The notes beneath the pieces are model-generated. The model saw nothing but the letters and a program-made list of their open reading frames with translations. It searched no databases and was not told where the DNA came from. A stretch of 64,000 bases of DNA from Klebsormidium nitens (lineage: Eukaryota > Streptophyta > Klebsormidiophyceae > Klebsormidiales > Klebsormidiaceae): the NCBI GenBank assembly GCA_000708835.1, contig DF236991.1, positions 1 to 64,000 of the forward strand, written 5' to 3'. Positions 19,101 through 31,500 of this stretch are shown one piece after another; position 1 is the stretch's first letter; the number at the start of each line of letters is the position of its first letter. The translations under genes were made by a program, and so were the position numbers.

Positions 19101-22100
19101 CCCGACGACCTCGGTGAGGGCCAGTTCTCGGAGGGGTTTTTAGGTTTCAGTACTTTCATAGTTCCCGTCTCCTTTAAAGACTTCGCTATAAAAACGAAAA
19201 GAGGGCGTCTTGTAACCACGCGGGTGTCCAATCGCTGCTCACGACTTGTGTTTTCCTGTACGGAATATGCAATGGTAGGAAGTTATGGATCCCTCCCAAT
19301 TCCATTTTCAGCGAAGCAGTTTCGCGCACGAGCAGATCTTCTGTTTTTTGACCAAGACAGATAATCCGCAGAGAAAGAAAGGGGGTCCGCCGTAGCAGGC
19401 TTCCGCCGTCTTTGTTGACACGAAGTGTGGATTGGCTGGCGTTCATCATGCAATCATCTTTCTTATGCACAGACCTGGATATGGCTGGCCGCGCCGCTGC
19501 TATTCTACGCTCTCGACCGCGGATTCCGCGCAGCAAGGATCTGGCGGAACCGGAACCGGGCGCCGTGTCTCCAGGTTAGCGCTACGGATCTCGCAACGCG
19601 TTAATTCCAGCCGGCAGTACGCGGTATCAAGTCTCTAACTTAGCAGAGGAAAGAGTATTCATTTGGAGCAAGGTGAGCACTTCCATTTAGGGAGTGTCAA
19701 TTCCGGAGATTCAATAATACTAATGCATAGATGAAAAAGATAGATTATTGGGCTCAAATGTCTCAAAGTCGCTGGCTTCGGTATCGTAAGCGTTTGTCTT
19801 TTAGAGATGCAGAATTGCGCTTCTATATTTGCAAAAGCAAGCGGGCGAGGTTTGGGCTCCGTTAAGATTTCAGTAGGCAGAAGCAGAAGGTTAAATTTAC
19901 AGAAGGGGATTCAAGAAGATCTAATGTTTGTATCAAGTCCAGGCGGAGACTTTTTCCGGTGAGGTGCTTGGCCTGACGCTAGCCCGTCCCCCGGGCTTCG
20001 ATTACCGGCCGGGGCAGTACGTTTTCATAAACTGCCCGCGGGTGTCCGCTTTCCAATGGTGAGCGCTTTTAACCGTACCGCTGTGGTAACCCGTTTTCGT
20101 GTACGTACCTGGATATGAAAACTTCCACGAAAAGCGTCCCACATCAAGGCTTGTGGCGGCCCATCCGTAACGGCTATTGAATGCCCGTTATTGGATTCAG
20201 AACCACGTAGCATTCTGAGCGACTGCAGAGGTATAGATTCGGGCTTCCTGTCGCCGTATGAGAAACGTCGTACTATTCCGTGTTTTCTGTCGCGTCGTAG
20301 AACGATCTAAGCGCTCCCGACGAAGTTCTCATTGTGCTAGGACAAAATGGCTTACCGAATTGTAAGTGGGCTCTTCCAGGCACCCTTTCAGCCTGACGTC
20401 CGCCCCGTCGGACGCCCTCCTGCGGGTCCACATCCGGACGTCCGTCGGCGACTGGACTTCCGCGCTGGGCCAGACTTTTCACCAGGTTCGTCTCTCGTAT
20501 CCCGTCTCGCGTCTCTCTTCTCGTCTCTGGAACTCAAAATGTTGTCGTTACTCCAGACGGGAAATTGAAAACTTGGTTTGTGCCTTCTTCCTGCGGACGT
20601 TGAATTCTGTCGGCGTCCGGACGTCTGCTTTCAGACAATATTCTTCCTCCATCTTTCTTCCAACCATAAAGTCCGGACTTGTAAAGATACCGGCTGAATG
20701 CGGTATTCTTGAGGAGTTGGTTTCAGTTCGCATACGCTTATTCCTGGAGGCCTGGGCGTACTATATTGCCCCTACTACTCTGTAAAAAAGTCCTGACGAG
20801 CATCCGAAGGTTCTCTTTTTGGTCAATGCTTCTTACTTCATGCCTTGTTCTTTTCTCAGGCTCTTACTGGGAACAGTTTCGCCACGGAAAGCACTGATCT
20901 GGAGGCTGGGAAGTTTCCACGTGTCTTTCTGGACGCTGACAAGCCGCCACGTGTACCCCCGGTTGCTCTGCCCCGGCTGCTTCTGGACGGGCCCTACGCG
21001 GCGCCGTCTCAGGACTTCGCCCGGTTCAAAGTGGTCATTCTCATCGGGGCTGGGATCGGTGTGACGCCGTTTGCGAGCGTTGTAAGAGAGTACTTACGCC
21101 ATCTGAGACCAAGGTTTGAGGTAAGAAGGCGGCACGACAATCTGTCAACCTGAGCCGACAAACAAGATTCGTATGCTGAAGGGGGATTTTACCTGTACCT
21201 GCAATCGCCGCGTTTTTAAGAGGTCCCCAATCCGCAGCAGTTGTCGAACTCTTATTATTTTCCTTTCTAGCTGGAGCGCTTTGGGATTTTGCCTGGAGAC
21301 ACTTCATGCTCATTCAGCGGCTTTCCTCTCGACATTCAGAAAATACTTCTCTAGCATCAGGTTGAATTATTTTCCGGCTCGTTCCGTCTCCACCTTGACT
21401 CGATAAGAACACCGTTGAACGCAGGTCAGTCAAACTTCAATCCCAAACTTCTTCGTATGCTCGCAGGAGAACAAAAGTAGCGTTTCAGCAAGCCAGGAGA
21501 CGCTGTTCTCGCCCGCGGAACAAGAAAGCTGCGCACCAGTCGCAACGCGACACGTGGCTGCACACGGGGCCGCCAGATTGGAGAAAGTGTATCTGCACTG
21601 GGTCGCAAAGGACCGCGCGGCCCTTGCTTGGATTGAGCGTCACTTCGACGATGCGCCTTGGACGCATTCATCCCGAAACAAAGTGAGTTTTTGGCATACG
21701 CTTTTTTTAACGGAATATCCGAGGATATGGGATGTCATCTAAGAAGCTAGACAACGATTTGAATAGAGCCCTTTGGAGCTGCAAACTAAAACACGGTAGA
21801 CTGCCTTTTGGCATCAGACAGGAATAGTGCAGACGGGCCCCGATTGCTCAGAAGCCTTTTTGCGCTCTGCGTTACACGGACTTATCTTTACGCAACCGCC
21901 CGATTGGCAGAACCTCGTTACAAAGCAACTGCGGAGATATTGTAATCGGTTAGAAAATTGCTTCCTTGCAGCTAGAGATGACGAGCTATCTGACGAGAGA
22001 GAGAGCGCTAGACGCGGCCGCGGCCGCGACCGCGGGGGCGTTCGCGCGGGCTGACCGCGGCACCGTCGACGTGGCACTGGGCGGCGATTCTGAAGCGGCG

Positions 22101-23049
22101 TCAAAGGTAAACGTTTGCTCTCGAACACCTCCACCGAAGGTGATCAGTGGCTATCAAAATAAAGAAAAAGTTCACGAGAAGGCGACGTCGGAAAGAACTC
22201 TGATCTTGAGTGCGTTTTCTGAGAGGAATTTGGGTTCCGTCTTCAAGAGCTCCGAGAATAAGGGTTTGAGATCGCCCACTTCTGAGAAAGCTTGTCAACT
22301 CTTGCTTCCTGCTTCCACTAGGAGAAAAACCCATTGCGACCTTGCCAATTACTCGTCAGCAATCTTGGCGCCATGGCGAGATGGACTTAGAAACCCTATG
22401 GAAAGGCGGGTTGAAACGTGCCCCCTCTGGTGGCCGTGTATTCGAAGCAAGAAGCCAAGAATGGCGCCTCTCATTAGGCAGCGCTCAGAATCTGAAGCGG
22501 AAGGCCTTGAATATGTTTGAGAGACCAACACTCAATTTGGAAGCTCGTATTACAGATCCCATAGGTCTCTGCAAACAATCATGGCCCGATTGCGCAGATT
22601 GCTACCAAGCTTGGGCGCCCCGATTGGGACCTGCTGTTTTTGACCGCGCGGAAACGGCACGCAAACACAAGGATCGGTACGTCGCAACGTACATTCTCAA
22701 AAGAACTTGACAGAGAAAGATGTCCGTAAATTAATTGCCTGGGTCCGAGACTTCCAGTAGAGTTCTTTACGAAAGGGTTCTGCTGATATGCCATGCGGAA
22801 TCTTTCCAAGGCACGGGCGGGCTGTCGGTCGGCGGAAAAAGCAAGCACAGAATATGCGCCAGAAGTAACATGGGTCACCCATTGCCTAAGATCTGACGGG
22901 CCACCGATTCAATATTCTTTGAACGTTTTCCTTGCACTGCAGGCGTGTTTTACTGCGGCCCCCGATCTCTGAACTCTACGCTCTCGCGCCTGTGCTGCAA
23001 GCATACGGCCGCAAGCACCGGTTTTGAATTCTTCAAGGAGAACTATTGA
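16152..23049 (+). CDS. NOX: NADPH oxidase (NOX/RBOH superfamily), 12 exons, 974 aa
   Basis: Exons: 16152-17413, 17759-17918, 18326-18576, 18984-19113, 19473-19574, 19943-20058, 20380-20485, 20860-21120, 21467-21682, 21972-22106, 22598-22676, 22943-23049; GT-AG borders, 975 codons including TGA. The enzyme moves electrons from cytosolic NADPH via FAD and two haems across a membrane to O2, giving superoxide. Two haem-ligand pairs are visible: H473/H487 (13 residues between) and H575/H588 (12 between), the canonical spacings. HPFSLTS at 675-681 is the FAD motif, GAGIGVTPF at 772-780 and CGPRSL at 944-949 bind NADPH, and the C terminus is FEFFKENY. The first ~380 residues are disordered, with repeats of the type ERNxAE; no EF-hand loop is visible, unlike land-plant RBOHs. 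A long insert (about 797-840 and 869-913) splits the NADPH domain. Start chosen as the first ATG of the long first exon. Confidence 0.88.
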
Positions 23050-23759
23050 CCGCCCTCAATGAAAACCTGATGGTCTCAGTTGTCACCTGCCGCTCTAGTT
23101 TCTGGTACTGGGACATTTCCGTTGAAGTTTTCAAGAGAGCTTCGCCTTGATAGGAGCCCAATCCAAATAATCATGCCTGTAGCAAAGGGTAAGAGATACT
23201 CGTATACCGTGGTGGCACGCTTTTAGGCGGACTGGCAAAATTAGTTGTACAGTTAGTAGCGGTGAGGCATTCGAGCGCAGAACATACAAGCGGCTCAGGG
23301 AGCTTCCGAGCAGTTTGTATTAACGCCCTTATCTGACAGTTTACACGTATCCATACTTCTAGGATGTTGAGAATCTTATCAGCACGACTTTTGGCATCGT
23401 CCTAAGGAATTTGCATACCTCATTTCACTCCCTGAAAATTTCTGACGTCTTGGCAAATGTCACAAGAGACACACTGCCGCGCACGCGGCTCCTTCCGCTC
23501 GTATTCCGCTCACATTCCGCTCTGCTCGTGCTGCTTGACAACATGAGTTGCCGCTCTTATCACAATGGTCAAAGAGGTTGTGAGAGGCATGATCGCTGCG
23601 CATAACAGGATGCGAATGAGTGTGGATGCTAACGAAGAGCGCACATGTAGAAGTTTGGGCCGTACAAGACTCAGCTTGCTGTAACAAAACAGCCTAGATT
23701 GAACAAAATAAGCACTTAGCAAAAAGCCGCTTAGAGGGGCCAAAGCAAAAGTCAACGGG
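23050..23759. other. Intergenic between convergent NOX and DNAAF4 genes
   Basis: No coding sequence recognised; it holds the 3' flank of the NADPH oxidase. Short frames on both strands have no domain similarity. Confidence 0.5.
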
Positions 23760-23850
23760 GTCGGTGGCCGGTGTCGAACCCGGGACCAGTGGGTCCCGAT
23801 GTGCGTTCGCCAGCATGCTGCATAACGAGTAGAGGTTGCTACACCGACGC
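23760..23850 (-). mobile_element. tRNA-related SINE-like element, copy 2
   Basis: The minus strand reads GTCGGTGTAGCAACCTC, then after about 55 bases CCCGGGTTCGACACCGG and a terminal CACCGAC that pairs with the initial GTCGGTG. It shares its first ~14 bases and the B-box with the copy at 14299-14406. The D-arm and anticodon arm do not form, so this is not called as a tRNA gene. Confidence 0.4.
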
Positions 23851-25561
23851 CTGAGGAGGTCGCTCTTAACATTGTAAAGTTTGTACCTACCTGTGGTAAC
23901 GTCACCTTTGACAACAAGCCTCTACTCGATTCGTGATAACGTCACCAAGTTCACACGTCATCTGTCACCTTCCAACACGTCATTCAGACTACTCAGAGCA
24001 ACGGCCACTGAGCGCAAAGCACCGCGAAGCAACAGAGCCAGCGTTTGACCTGATCTGTTCAAAATCCTGAATCTCTCCAGAAAAGGCTGCAGAAAAACTT
24101 GCGAAGCCTGCGAAGTTTGGTAAGGGTGAACAACAGCATTTGCGATGCTGCTTGCTGGTAGGCCAAATACTCGCCGATCGCAGAATCCAGCAGGAGATGA
24201 GCAAAAACAAAAGCTTCAAAAACGTGCAGCTCTCTCTAAAGCAAGAGCCTTCAGCCAAAAGCTTTCTACGCGCAAATCTGGCCGTGAAAGGAGACCCAAG
24301 ATGATTACTTAGCACTTTGATGAAGACTAAAGTAAGACCGGAGCCGCGAAAGCAAGAGATCAGCCAGTACATGAAAAATCCGCGTAAGACTCATACTGAC
24401 TCTAGTGCTTGCATGGAGTTTGTTAAAAAGAACGGCCGATTAAACAAAAACTTTTCCTTCTTGCGTCGAAAGTAAGTCGGAAACAGCCCAGCCGCGCACG
24501 CGCGCACTTTCGTATAATGCGAGTCAGGAGCCTCACGTCGTTAGCACCTTGGCCAGCAAGCTAACCAGGCCGCTAACCCGCCGCTATGTTGACGAGGGGC
24601 ATGTACCAGCCTCAGGCTCTGGTCAACGCGGGTTGACCAGTCTGATTGAGAGCCGCTTGCACCAGACCAGCCTCGTTCTATAAACCCTGGTTGGGGCGTC
24701 ACTGAGTCAGCCGTACACAATACATATTATTGGATGCATGCGCAAAGTTCAATCTCCTGGCCCACATAACTAGCTAGGGCACTGCTGCATACGAATGCGC
24801 AAACGAGGGTAATCTATTCACTTGGCTATACACCGGTTCCTTTGGAAAGGACGCTGCCAGTGACTCATGTCTGCCAGAAATGCTCAATCCCGGCGCGGCT
24901 CGACGGACGAGGACTACAGTCTCAGTGCACGTGCCCATTGAGAATGGGTTCCATGCATCATTGAACAGGCTGGTTTTGAGCCCGGCCTGACTTTGATCGT
25001 TTAGGACGCCCAAGAGATTTCGATGTACTGCTCAGTGTACGGACGGTTTATGGTAGCATTTACCAGTGCAAAACTATACTTGATATCGGGCCTAGCAGTA
25101 GAGTCATCATTCCATTAGTGCATATGACGTACCAAGCTTCCCAGACATCATTTAGCCAACCAATATCTACACGCGAATCCTTACAATATCAGACGGTCAA
25201 CAATGCCATATAGGATATTATTCGGATGTCACGATCCATGACATACCACGCAGTTTGTGTTGTATTCAGAAGATTAGGGCGAGTTGCTGGTGCGGTCCAA
25301 TTCCAGTCACTGGCCAGAGCCAGGGCTTTCTCTAGCTTTCAGTGCGCCTTCGCATGCATTTGAGGCAGCCGGACGTAACACTATCGCCGCGGTAATCAAA
25401 ATGATGAGTCCACGTGAGGAGGAAAGAGCGTCGATCACTGGCGTTTGAAGTTTAGAACCTTGCGAACCTGATCTGCGAAGATGCATGTACTCCTTCGATT
25501 GAAACAGCTTTCTGGAATCCTTTATAACAGGTCTATGTTCTTCTACGATGTTCAGCGTCTG
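23851..25561. other. Intergenic, no gene recognised
   Basis: About 1.7 kb that includes the 3' flank of DNAAF4. No repeat array, RNA gene or domain-bearing frame seen. Confidence 0.5.
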
Positions 25562-28500
25562 TCACTTCACATCAAGTTGACGAGCTTGCAGCTCCCTAAG
25601 CAGCTCAATGTCCCTATTCAGGTCCTCGACCGTTTCTAGCCGTCCGATCTGCGCGGCTATCCCTGCCGCTGCCGCCAAGTCCCGCATGGCGTCATCATAT
25701 TTTTTCTGGTGCCCAAACACCATACCTCGCCGACTGAGCAGCTTGAGGCACGCTTGGCTGTCAGCGACATTTGCGGTCGGTACTGCGAGTAAAGGTGTGC
25801 ACGGTCAACGAGCGCATTTGGTGCGGGCTGAGAAAAGTGAGCAAATTTTGAGGGAAAACATTGACGGCATACTTCAACTGGCGAGCTTCGAATGTTTTGA
25901 CGCTTCAAGTGCGGACTGAGCGTCCACCGTTCTGAAAGAGTATCAGAACCGCAGGCAAGCAGCAGATCCAACACGGGAGCAATTCTTCAGTAGGCATTTA
26001 TATTAAGCCGGCAGTCCACTTCAGTATTTGTGAGGACAGTTGGTAAGGTCCCAATGCGTTCAGGCCGGGCCGACATCTAGATTTTTGTTGAGGAGCAAAC
26101 GAAGCACGATTCACGGTGCTCTAATAGGGAAATTAATTGCCAACGGAAGTCTAGCAGACGCGCTCGTGAGTAGGCGACTCATGCTGACCCAAATCCAGCT
26201 CCCGAGAAGAACTTGACAACACCCAGAACACTTCTAGAGCATGCAACGGGAAAGGTATTGAAAAGACACTGGTGCGTAAGGCAAGCTCACCGTCAGTTGG
26301 AGGCGTGACGTCAGCCACTGGCGAGTAACCCAGCAGCGCGAGCGCTCGCGAGCAGTCCGCCTCCGCCTCGGCGAACCGCTCGAGCTGGAGGTAGCACGCC
26401 GACCGGTTGGAAACGCACGCTCTAGTTACTGCCGCGTCCTGACCCTGAAGGCGGGAAAATGTCGACATCACCCTTTCGAATCCTATCGTAGCAGTAATGA
26501 TTCGGCAGCGAAGAGAAGTGACATTCATCTCCGACTCGGCACAGTGAGTACGATCTGAATGGTGGGGAAGAGACACATCTGATCTGAAAAGGTAACCTTG
26601 AAGCGAAAGGTGGAGTAGATGCAAATCCGTTCAGTTGAACTGCACGTAAAAACCGGGTGCCTGTCTGAACCCTTGAATTCAAACGCATCTGCCTCGCTGG
26701 TAAGGAAAGCCTAACGCTTTGGGGTCCGCAGTTTCAAATATGTAACAAAGTCCTTGCACCCGACGGGGTTTCAGGCCTGCATAACGATACCACGACCTTC
26801 AGGGGACGGTTGGATTGGGGGGCTCCTGGCAGCCTCAACTGGCTTGTCACAGCGATTCAGCAGATCTCCCGCTGAGCAACATAAAGCTCCAGCAGCATAA
26901 ATGCGGACTGAAAACCCAGGGCAAGTAACGTTCTTGTACTAAGCCGAATCATAGTCTACTACCTTTCGAAAGCACCTCCACCTCCACCTCCCATTTTCGC
27001 GGCCTCCTTCAGTAAGCAATCCCATAGAGTCCAACTCAAGAGGCACATCTAACCGTTGAGCTATAAGTCTCACCTCGCAATCGACGGCCCGCGTGTAAGC
27101 CTCCGCCGCCCCTTCGATCTCTCCCTCCCGGTACCGGACATCGCCTCGCGCCTTCCATTCCGACTGCGTCGGCGGATTTACACAGTCTCTCAACGCCTCC
27201 AAATCTCTCTCTATGCCCCGGTTGCCAGGATCCAGTCTAAGCGCGCTCTCGTAGTCTGAGATTGCTTCTGCGAGGAGGGCTTTTTCGCACCGAGCCGCGG
27301 CCCGCCTGACGAGCGCCTTGACCAGCGCGGTGCGAAGGCGCTTCTTTTCGCTTGGCCGCTTCGGGCGCCCTGCGGGTTTTCCGTCCCCGTTCTGTCCGTT
27401 CCCTTCGGAATCCGCTTGTTCTGATACAGGCGGAAGCTCCGTACTAACCAAGGACCCCTTCTCTTCTATTCGGGAGGAAGGATAGGCAGTCTCCTTTGAT
27501 GGATTAGGACCCGGACTGTTTGTAGAAGCTCCGTCTTCGTTCACAGCCCGAGTTACCAAACCGTCTTCCTGATCGCGTTCCTCATTTTGCTCAGTCAGCA
27601 CAACTTCGCTTCCCTGCGAATCGCTTCCGTCAGACTCTTTCCCGTCTAGCTTCCCCAACGCATTCGTCCTTTCAGTTGTTTCTTCTGAGCCCGTAGAACC
27701 GGGAGCTTCCGGACCATCCGACTTCCTACCCGCCTGATCCTGACCGTCCATCTTGCCATTCATCTTATCTCGACCGTCCGATTCACCCGCCGCTCCATCC
27801 TGGCCGTCCGTTTCGTCCTCGCACTCCTCCAGCTGCTGCCGCAGCAGATCGACGGCTCTCGTGCAATCGGACACGCATTCGTCCACGCGACCGAGGCGCA
27901 GCTGGCAGGCGCCCCGGTTGGAGAAGCACAGCGAGGCGGAAGGGTCCTTCTCGAGTGCCCGGGAGTAGGCCGAAACAGCACCTGCAGAGATACTAGGATG
28001 ACGTCAGACGGGCCGAAGCACACTGATGACGTTGGTGCCATAAAAGGTTGCAATTTGCGGCACCGAACGGGAAAAGCACAGCGTGGCGGAGGGGTGTTTG
28101 TCGAGTGCCCGGAAGTAGGCGAAAATGGCACCTGCAGAGTTCTAAGATGACGTCAGACGGAACGGAAAATCGAGTTACGTATGTGCAAATGAGATTCAGC
28201 GAGTGGCGCCCCGGTTGGAGAAGCACAGCGCGGCGGAGGGGTCTTTCTCAAGTGCCCGGGAGCAAGCCGAAACAGCCCCTGCAGGGACATCGAAATGACG
28301 GCAGGCGCGACGTCAGCTGACGGTCAGCTTGATGTACTGATTGTTCGTGAGCGCAGCTGGCAGGCGCCCCGGTTGGAGAAGCACAGCGCGGCGTAAGGAT
28401 CTTCTTCAAGTGCCCAGGAGCAAGCGGAGTTAGCCCCTGCAGGGGCAGCGAATGACGTCAGGCACGACGTCAGCTGACGTCAGCTTGATGCACTTATTGC

Positions 28501-31500
28501 TCGTGAGCGCAGCAGGCAGGCGCCCCGGTTAGGGAAACGACATGGTCCTTCTCGTGCGCCCAGGACAATGCTCAATCTACCCCTGGAGCGGGAAAGCTTG
28601 TGTCGCCAGACGGAATTAAGCAACGTGATGAAGTAGCACGGAAAGTGTGCGGTACAGGCGCCCCGGTTGGATATGCGCGAAGAGCTTGATCACAAGATCT
28701 CTGCAAACACAGAAGGCGGCGCCTGCCTAAGAATATTGTGACGTCACGACGTCGTCGGAAGCAAGTTAAAGGACGAATGCGCACGTGTGAAAGTGCTGAG
28801 GCAAGACTTCCAAAACGAAGGGAGGAGCTGGATTGCAGAGTTCTGTTGACCACTATCTCCAATACCATAGCACCAGAGCATTTTCAGCAAGCAGGCCCTT
28901 TTTGAAACAAGGCCCTCCAACTAATCTGCCCGTCCTTGTTCTCCTGTCAAAGAGCACGAGTTTTCTAAGCCCGATCCGGAACTTCGGTCATCCTTTCGGT
29001 TGGTGAGGTGACCGATTTCAAGTTCGTGATCTACTTTGTACATTACTAGTAAGCAGAACCTCAAAAGAGTAAGATTAAAAGACCAACTTTATGAAAACTA
29101 GACCAAACACAAGCGGAAGCCAACCTTGGAAGTCGCCCGCCCTGTAGAGCGCGTCCCCTTTGTCCTTGAGGAATGCGGGCTGCCGCTCCGAGATGTCCAT
29201 CGCGTCGTCGTCCGCGGCTGCGGCTTGCGCCTGCGAGATACCGTAATGTTGTTTGATCTCGGCACCTTCGACCCCGAAAAGTCGATTGTGAAACTTTCTT
29301 TCCTTTCGGCAGACCTAGAATTACCTGCTGAATTATACTGTTATCGACCATCATCGCTCGAAGATATGCGGATTCCGGCAGAGCAGATGTTTACGTACTT
29401 TGTTTTTGGCCGAAGTCGAATAGCAGTACGGTGGTTTAGAATTTGAGGTCTTCGGGTTCGCATCGACCGACAAGAGCGGGAGCGCCTCTTCCGTACGTTC
29501 TGCAAAACCAATGCAATCGCTTTGATTTGATCAGCGGACTTCTGACGACGAAACTTAGTACGTTTTTGCTGGTAAGAAAGTTATGATTGGTGCGCTTATT
29601 AAAAAATCGGAGTTTGGCTGGACCCCAGCTAAATCTGAGTCAGTGGAATAACTTGGAAGAAAAATGTCCCCAAAAAAGTAGTCTAAAGCAAACGGACAGC
29701 TGGGCCCAGGGAATCTGCAGAGCGGGGGACCTTGCCAAGCAGCGATGTCTCCCTCCACTTGAAATAGCAGTTTCAGTCGCTTTTCCAAGGCAATCGAAAA
29801 TGTCTTTCCGAATGGCTTAAGGGAGTTGCCCTCGTACACGTTTTGTTCCGAACATCTGACCAGTCGCTACTTTCACTAGAAAACGATGGTCATTGACCAT
29901 CTTTCACATCCTTTGAAGCTGGCTGCCACGACTTCCTGTAGCTGCCAGAGTTGTTTAAGAGAGCACAAAGCCCAGCAACAACACGAACCCAGCCTAGGCT
30001 TTCTTCTTGCCTGGCGAACTGAGCCTTCTTACGAACACGTTTGACACCCGTTCAGCTTTCAGCGGTTCGGTGAGCGAAAGAAGCATTAAACATTAAAGTA
30101 AAGCGAAACCTCTCACCTTCTTCAACTCAATCTCCTGGAGCCGACTTTCTCTCGCCGGCACATTTGGCCGCAGCTCCTTTGCCGTAAATTGCACCGGAAC
30201 CACCATTCTCCTCCTCGGAGGGGGGAGCGCCGCAGCAGGGACGGCCTCAGCAACCTTCCCCCTCTTTTGACTTCTGTCCCTATCGGAAGCCGCCGGTTTC
30301 GACGTTTCTAGCTGCTGTTGGTTTTCTTTGTCCCCTTCGGAGCCACCTTCTTGGATGTCCGGCTCTTGGATGGGAGCTTCTTTTCCGGACGTGGGCGGCT
30401 GCAACCGTCGGGAGCTTCTAGCGACCAACGGGCTCTCGTCGTTTGCCTCCTCGCTTTCAGATAGCAGGTTGCCGAACCCTGGGTTAGCGGCCTGCTTAAC
30501 CACGGTCGGGATCGGCCCGTCCTTGCTGAAGTCTTGGTTAGCGGCCTTGTTAAGCAGGATTGGAATCGCCAGCTTCTCAGAAGCCTCTATCGGCGGCAGT
30601 TTAGATTTCCTTTCTTCACTGGCCCGGTTTACGAGCCCTCTGACTTCTTCTTCGTCTGATTCGCTTAGCTCCTCAATTGCAGCCCTCCCCTTGTTTGCGG
30701 GGATGTACCGATCCTCCCCGTCTGACAAAGCGTCCGCATCCATATCGTCCAACACAGGTTCCATTCTACCGTCCGATCGAACCCCATCTCTGTCCTGGCC
30801 AGACAACCTCTGGCCGTTGAGCGTGTTTTCCGACTCTGAGCCGGTTTTTGTAGTGTTCGTCTGCCACTGAAGCAGGTCCTCCTGTGCGCTCTTCAGCTCC
30901 TCTGCCTTTCTCTTTTCCAAAGTCTGCCGTTTCGCCTCTTCCAACGCCCACTGCTTTTCCAGTGCGAGCTTGTTGGTCCGCTCCTGCAAAAGAAGCGTTG
31001 CAGGAAAAGGGTAAGAACCAGTACCCGCTGTCCCCTTCTGAGGCAAATGTTAATCTGCCAGAAGTGGCCCTTCTGGCTGGCTAACAGTATTTTCATTTGG
31101 GTTTCATTGCTCACAAGGAATCCCTTAAGAGGTCAACGACTTGAAGCGTCGACCGTACACTCGTGAACCGTATACAACCGATCAGCTCTCTGTGCGAATC
31201 AGAACGAGCATCTAGGTTCCTGGGATGCTTTCTGCCATGCGGATTCAGAGTTTGGTGGGCCCTGCTCAGATCCCCCAAATCGAAATATGCAGGGGAGTAT
31301 TGATAGTATTGTATTATATTAAAGTGTAGACGGAACCCCAGGGCACATGCCGCCTTCCCTGAGACGCACGGGCGCAAGCGACCCGTCATCTTATGGTGCC
31401 TTATGATTCTGGCTTGGGCCGCTCCAGCGCCCCTGGGCGGAGGGCATGTGCACTGAAAATTCCCTGGAGGGGCGATATACCTCCTGTTCTGCGCCTTCTC

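Noticed and set aside
23760-23850. A tRNA gene
   Set aside because: Although A-box-like and B-box sequences and a 7-bp end pairing exist, the D-arm and anticodon arm do not form; reported as SINE-like instead.
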